Notes under the pieces: model-generated | Told to the model about the DNA's origin: nothing | The model's input: only the letters and a program-made list of their open reading frames with translations | Database searches by the model: none | NCBI GenBank assembly: GCA_964425275.1 | Contig: CAYRLZ010000050.1 | Span: forward strand, 1 to 19,481 | Length of the DNA stretch: 19,481 bases | Origin: CAYRLZ01 sp964425275 | GTDB taxonomy: Bacteria > Hydrothermota > Tepidihabitantia > Tepidihabitantales > JBDRVQ01 | Direction: 5' to 3' | Translations under genes and position numbers: made by a program | In this document: piece after piece, positions 17,010 through 19,481 of the stretch | How positions within the stretch are numbered: position 1 is the first letter of the stretch | Layout: each line of letters opens with the position of its first letter

Positions 17010-17037
17010 ATTATAACATCCCTTCTAATTTTTTCAA
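17010..17037 (-). promoter_or_regulatory. Promoter of the serS operon, giving a leaderless mRNA
   Basis: On the minus strand, TTGAAA (17037-17032) and consensus TATAAT (17015-17010) are 16 nt apart. The -10 box ends 5 nt before the ATG at 17004, so the transcript should begin at the start codon. The upstream side of this promoter runs within 40 bp of the 12-bp repeat array. Confidence 0.7.
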
Positions 17038-17072
17038 GCCCTACCAGTAAGGATTTTATAATCTTTACAAAA

Positions 17073-17288
17073 GCAAAGGAGTGCTGGGCAAAACAAGACC
17101 AAGAAGACAGAGTAAAAGACCCAAAAGGAGACCAAGTAAGAGACCTTGGTGAAATAAGACTGGGAGATGGAATAGGAGGCAGAATAGGAGGCTATAAAGG
17201 AGCCAGAGTAGGTGACAGGAAAGGAGGTATAATAAGTGATTGGGAATGAGACCGAGAAGGTGGCCAATAAGGAGGTAGAGTAGGAGAC
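17073..17288 (-). repeat. Degenerate 12-bp tandem array, left copy (18 units)
   Basis: Exactly 216 bp divide into 18 units of 12 bp with no insertion or deletion. The best plus-strand units are GGAATAGGAGGC (17169-17180), AGAATAGGAGGC (17181-17192), AGAGTAGGTGAC (17205-17216) and AGAGTAGGAGAC (17277-17288). On the minus strand the consensus contains TCCTATTCT. Because 12 is a multiple of three, several frames stay open. The minus-strand frame in phase with CTA TTC is open from 17310 to its stop at 17065-17067 and would give a Leu-rich tetrapeptide repeat, but it lacks a normal start codon. The array sits between the divergent serS promoter and the ATPase upstream region. Its function is unknown. 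Confidence 0.85.
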
Positions 17289-17308
17289 CCAGAGAACTAC
17301 CCCCTATA

Positions 17309-17318
17309 AATTAGAAAA
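17309..17318. repeat. Left arm of a 10-bp inverted repeat bracketing the ATPase unit
   Basis: AATTAGAAAA here is the reverse complement of TTTTCTAATT at 19247-19256. Each arm lies just inside a 12-bp array, and on both sides a run of at least four G (on the CTATT strand) follows toward the array. The repeat is short and could be coincidental. Confidence 0.35.
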
Positions 17319-17375
17319 AAATCCGATAAGTTTTGTAAAATCAAATGGTTAAAGGAAAAATCGGCTGTTAAAACT

Positions 17376-17392
17376 TGGTCGTTATACGACCA
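17376..17392. promoter_or_regulatory. Perfect 17-bp palindromic site, operator-like
   Basis: TGGTCGT-TAT-ACGACCA has two perfect 7-bp arms around a 3-bp centre. It lies about 230 bp upstream of the ATPase start and about 340 bp from the divergent serS promoter. Its form fits a dimeric transcription-factor site. No regulator gene is in the window. Confidence 0.45.
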
Positions 17393-17582
17393 TTCTTGAT
17401 AATAAGCCCAAATTTCCCAAAGAAAGAAAACTGACTATAAGTTCAGTAAATTCAAAGACTTGCCAGAAATATGTATAAGAAATATTTGACTTTCTTATAA
17501 GATATTGATTTTACATAAGTTATAAAACTAACAATTGCGGAAAAAACTTTCTCAATTTCTTCAATCTTGGGCGAAAAATCCG

Positions 17583-17594
17583 TATATTATATAT
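17583..17594 (+). promoter_or_regulatory. Possible -10 region of the ATPase gene
   Basis: TATATTATATAT offers several overlapping -10-like hexamers 26-38 nt before the ATG at 17621. No good -35 box is correctly spaced (TTGGGC at 17567-17572 is poor), so the promoter may be weak, activator-dependent or read by another sigma factor. Confidence 0.3.
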
Positions 17595-17610
17595 GGGCGA
17601 AATAGAAAAT

Positions 17611-17616
17611 GGAGGA
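17611..17616 (+). promoter_or_regulatory. Shine-Dalgarno sequence deciding the ATPase start
   Basis: GGAGGA ends 4 nt before the ATG at 17621. The in-frame ATG at 17609 overlaps this site and has no ribosome binding site of its own, so 17621 is preferred. Confidence 0.75.
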
Positions 17617-17620
17617 AATT

Positions 17621-19006
17621 ATGGACCGTATAAATCACCAATACCTTGAAGCCCTGAATAGATATTGCTCTCTTTTAGTAACCAGGTGCTTGAATTTCTG
17701 GCCGAGGAGTTCTCATTATCCCGCCCAAAGTGAAACACTGGTTCGGGGTATCTTTAACCAGTTTGAATCCACGCCACTCTTACAAGAATTTGAAACCAAA
17801 ATTAAAAAGGCAGAAGAAAAGATTGAGGAGATTAAAGAGAAGGCAGGGGAAAGGGGTGTGATAATCCCCTTAGAAAAACTCTGCGCCGATTATGAATTGA
17901 ATAAGGACGAGTGGATAATTTTATCCCTCCTCTTTATCAACCGCTTCAGCGATAAAATGCTCAACGGGCTCCAATTACTTCAGGCCGTCTCTTTTAATGA
18001 AAACCCACTAAGTAAAATAGAACTCCTCTCCCCGAAAGGGAAATTAAGAGAGACCGGGTTAATCAAATCAGAAGGCGAGCGCCGCTTTAATAATGAAAGG
18101 CTTTTGCTCTTTGAACAATCCTTCTCCCTTAACGAAGAAATCTTCTGGCAGATTGCCGGGGTGGAAAACGGGCCAGAACTGGAGGGGTCAGAAACAGACC
18201 GAACCCAAGGGTCGCTACTTTTAATCCGAGAACCGGAGGTCTCCTTTGAACATCTGGTCTTACCAACCGAGATGAAAGAGAAAATTGACAATGCCTTATG
18301 GCAGTATGAAAATGGTTCTGAGGTCTATGAGCGATATGGACTGAAAGAGAAGATTCCTTATGGCCGGGCGGTCGTGATGCTCTTTTATGGACCACCGGGA
18401 ACTGGAAAGACCGCAACCAGTGAGGCAATTGCCCGACAATTGAATAAAAAGATTGGCGTCGCTAACTATGCCCAAATCTATGACCCTTGGGTCGGTGAAT
18501 CAGAGAAGAACATTATCCGGACATTTGCCGAGGCAAAGAGGCATAATTGCATCATCTTATTTGATGAAGCCGATGCCCTATTCAGCCAAAGACTTAATGA
18601 AAGCCATTCCGTTGACCGGATGCATAACCTAATGACCAACCTCCTGATGCAGAAGTTAGAGAGGTTTTCCGGGATTATCATCCTGACGACCAATCGGGAG
18701 GTAGTGATTGATAAGGCATTTGAGAGGCGGATACTCTTAAAACTGAAATTTGAGATGCCAAACCAGGAGCTGAGGGCAAAAATCTGGCATTTCTTTTTGA
18801 AAGATTGCCCCCAACTCAATCAAGATATCTCCTTTGCAGAATTGGGAAGTTATCACCTTACCGGTGGTAAAATCAAAAATGCCATAATAAAGACCGTGAT
18901 GAGATGTGCCAAAGAAAACAGACCAATCACGATGCCTGATTTAATCCACTCTGCGGAAGAAGAGATAAAGAGCGACTTTCGGAAAGGAGAAAGGATAGGT
19001 TTTTAG
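17621..19006 (+). CDS. Orphan AAA+ ATPase with N-terminal helical domain
   Basis: This 461-residue soluble AAA+ protein has an N-terminal all-helical region (about 1-200) with a short charged coiled coil (about 55-80) and a segment resembling the N domain of bacterial AAA proteins (CADYELNKDEWIILSLLF). The ATPase core follows: Walker A GPPGTGKT (257-264), Walker B ILFDEADALF (312-321), sensor 1 TTN (356-358) and arginine-finger candidates in FERR (367-370). The sensor-2-like segment GGKIKNAI has Lys where Arg is common. The core resembles ATPases found with extracellular contractile injection systems and other single-gene bacterial AAA proteins, but no injection-system gene is present. It is the only gene between the two 12-bp arrays. 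Its remodelling substrate is unknown. GC and codon use look similar to the neighbours. Confidence 0.85.
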   Translation: MDRINHQYLEALNRYCSLLVTRCLNFWPRSSHYPAQSETLVRGIFNQFESTPLLQEFETKIKKAEEKIEEIKEKAGERGVIIPLEKLCADYELNKDEWIILSLLFINRFSDKMLNGLQLLQAVSFNENPLSKIELLSPKGKLRETGLIKSEGERRFNNERLLLFEQSFSLNEEIFWQIAGVENGPELEGSETDRTQGSLLLIREPEVSFEHLVLPTEMKEKIDNALWQYENGSEVYERYGLKEKIPYGRAVVMLFYGPPGTGKTATSEAIARQLNKKIGVANYAQIYDPWVGESEKNIIRTFAEAKRHNCIILFDEADALFSQRLNESHSVDRMHNLMTNLLMQKLERFSGIIILTTNREVVIDKAFERRILLKLKFEMPNQELRAKIWHFFLKDCPQLNQDISFAELGSYHLTGGKIKNAIIKTVMRCAKENRPITMPDLIHSAEEEIKSDFRKGERIGF

Positions 19007-19022
19007 CCAAAACTTATTTGGC
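19006..19022 (+). terminator. Weak stem-loop after the ATPase stop
   Basis: GCCAAA (19006-19011) can pair with TTTGGC (19017-19022) around a 5-nt loop, and a bulged extension TTA/TAA is possible. No T-tract follows, so termination would be inefficient. Confidence 0.3.
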
Positions 19023-19090
19023 CTAAAGACTCCCCAAATCCCGTGGGAATGATTAACAAAATTTATGCCAAGATGGTATTTCTTTTCTTT

Positions 19091-19130
19091 CGGCAATTAA
19101 AATTCTGTGAAACACTTTGCGCCGGTTTTT
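19091..19130 (+). terminator. Possible intrinsic terminator
   Basis: CGGCAA (19091-19096) can pair with TTGCGCCG (19117-19124) with a two-base bulge. A small inner GTG-AAA-CAC hairpin is present, and five T residues follow (19126-19130). The stem is imperfect, so this is tentative. Confidence 0.3.
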
Positions 19131-19168
19131 ACTCTATATTTAGATATGGGAAAAAGACTAATTTTATT

Positions 19169-19197
19169 AAGTATAGTTAAATCAATAACTTATACTT
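19169..19197. repeat. Stem-loop with 10-bp bulged stem
   Basis: AAGTATAGTT (19169-19178) pairs with AAC-T-TATACTT (19187-19197), leaving one bulged base and an 8-nt loop. GGGAGAT follows, then the ATG at 19210. It is AT-rich with no T-tract, so a protein-binding site or RNA structure is as likely as a terminator. Confidence 0.35.
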
Positions 19198-19246
19198 GGG
19201 AGATAAAAATGAAAGGATTAAACTGACACCTAAGGCGTAAACCGTA

Positions 19247-19256
19247 TTTTCTAATT
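19247..19256. repeat. Right arm of the 10-bp inverted repeat bracketing the ATPase unit
   Basis: TTTTCTAATT is the reverse complement of 17309-17318 and, like it, lies between the ATPase region and a 12-bp array. The match may be chance. Confidence 0.35.
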
Positions 19257-19306
19257 AGCACCGCAGGGGATTTTTCTTTTTGAAGGGGGGAGTGCTACAG
19301 GGGGTG

Positions 19307-19481
19307 CTATTGGGTATGGTATTAAATACCCTATTCTTTTCCCTATTCTCTTGCCTATTCGGAATTCTATTCGGTATCCTATTCTCTTCCCTATCGGTAA
19401 TCCTATTTTCTATCCTATTGAAGGTTCTATTCTCTTACCTATTGGGTCTTCTATTCTCCGCCCTATTGGGGGTGCTATTCG
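19307..19481 (+). repeat. Degenerate 12-bp tandem array, right copy (cut by window end)
   Basis: CTATT begins at 19307 and then every 12 bp to 19475. Thirteen of 15 positions are exact; GTATT at 19319 and CTATC at 19391 are the variants. No indel occurs. The seven bases between vary widely (TTCTTTTCC-, TCGGAAT- and TGGGTCTT-like). The CTATT strand is plus here and minus in the left array, so the two arrays point away from the ATPase gene. The plus frame CTA TTC NNN NNN is open from 19259 through the window edge, with candidate starts at GTG 19292, GTG 19304 and ATG 19316. It would encode a hydrophobic (L-F-x-x)n repeat. The complementary frame would give R-I-G-x repeats with one stop. Whether any of it is translated is unclear. 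Confidence 0.85.

Larger units (their letters stand above)
17289..17608. promoter_or_regulatory. AT-rich upstream region of the ATPase gene with several inverted repeats
   Basis: No gene is visible in these 320 bp. Besides the perfect palindrome at 17376-17392, there are ACTGA/TCAGT arms at 17430-17434 and 17443-17447, and a 10-bp palindrome TCTTATAAGA at 17493-17502 just after a TTGACT (17486-17491). Several TATAAG words recur. This could be a regulated promoter region, but no -10/-35 pair is convincing. Confidence 0.4.
19007..19306. other. Gene-poor region between ATPase gene and right array
   Basis: No gene is supported in these 300 bp. They contain the weak stem-loops listed separately and a five-codon frame (ATG 19210, MKGLN then TGA). 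They also hold an inverted-repeat arm at 19247-19256 and a G-rich stretch at 19285-19304 leading into the 12-bp array. Confidence 0.45.

Noticed and set aside
16484..17050. 188-codon plus-strand open frame rich in Ser, Ile and Phe
   Set aside because: It lies antisense to the serS N-terminal coiled coil. Its composition is what the complement of Lys/Glu/Arg codons yields, and serS is unmistakable.
17034..17267. 77-codon minus-strand frame with Ser/Tyr/Phe tetrapeptide repeats
   Set aside because: It is one of several open frames produced by the 12-bp array. It overlaps the serS -35 region and has no ribosome binding site or domain.
17621..19006. AAA+ ATPase as part of a contractile injection system
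   Set aside because: The ATPase core resembles such proteins, but no sheath, tube, spike or baseplate gene is in the window, so the context does not support the assignment.
17073..19481. CRISPR-like arrays at the two repeat regions
   Set aside because: The units are 12 bp, directly adjacent and degenerate, with no 25-40 bp unique spacers and no cas genes nearby.

Overview
This is a bacterial chromosomal window of about 19.5 kb. It carries core genes (dnaE, gyrA, serS, a TrkH/KtrB-type K+ transporter, a cvpA-like gene) together with two exported proteins that end in modules resembling type IX secretion C-terminal sorting domains. Those tails, the FG-GAP propeller protein, the moderately low GC and the sequence flavour suggest an uncultivated lineage of the FCB superphylum or its relatives, for example candidate phylum WOR-3/Stahlbacteria. 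That placement is an inference; no rRNA or tRNA gene is present to fix it.

Layout. Bases 1-145 hold the 3' end of an unrecognised gene, followed by about 460 bp without a supportable gene. A plus-strand block runs dnaE (644-4042), a secreted FG-GAP/sorting-domain protein (4057-6240), an MFS transporter (6340-7662) and an EamA/DMT transporter (7676-8557). A convergent minus-strand block follows: gyrA (start 11577) then cvpA-like (to 8599). Further right, also on the minus strand, come serS (start 17004), a class II aldolase/adducin protein, a secreted subtilase, a 63-codon fragment duplicating the 3' end of the aldolase, and trkH/ktrB. The serS-aldolase-subtilase genes overlap or nearly abut and look like one operon; the aldolase fragment and trkH have their own promoter. 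The right end holds an orphan AAA+ ATPase (17621-19006). It is flanked by two degenerate tandem arrays with an exact 12-bp period in opposite orientation (17073-17288 and 19307 to the window edge).

Expression pattern. dnaE, gyrA and serS each have a good sigma70-type promoter whose -10 box ends only 5-7 nt before the start codon, so their mRNAs should be leaderless. Two other genes, one internal to an operon (4057) and one ATPase (17621), carry clear Shine-Dalgarno sequences. This pattern corrects three start codons: dnaE GTG 644, gyrA ATG 11577, serS ATG 17004.

Most notable points: the divergent, indel-free 12-bp arrays around the ATPase; the leaderless core genes; the aldolase 3'-end duplication bracketing the subtilase; Leu at the GyrA position equivalent to E. 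coli Ser83; Ser in place of the oxyanion-hole Asn in the subtilase; and a complete set of PHP metal ligands in DnaE. No CRISPR array, insertion sequence, tRNA or rRNA was seen.
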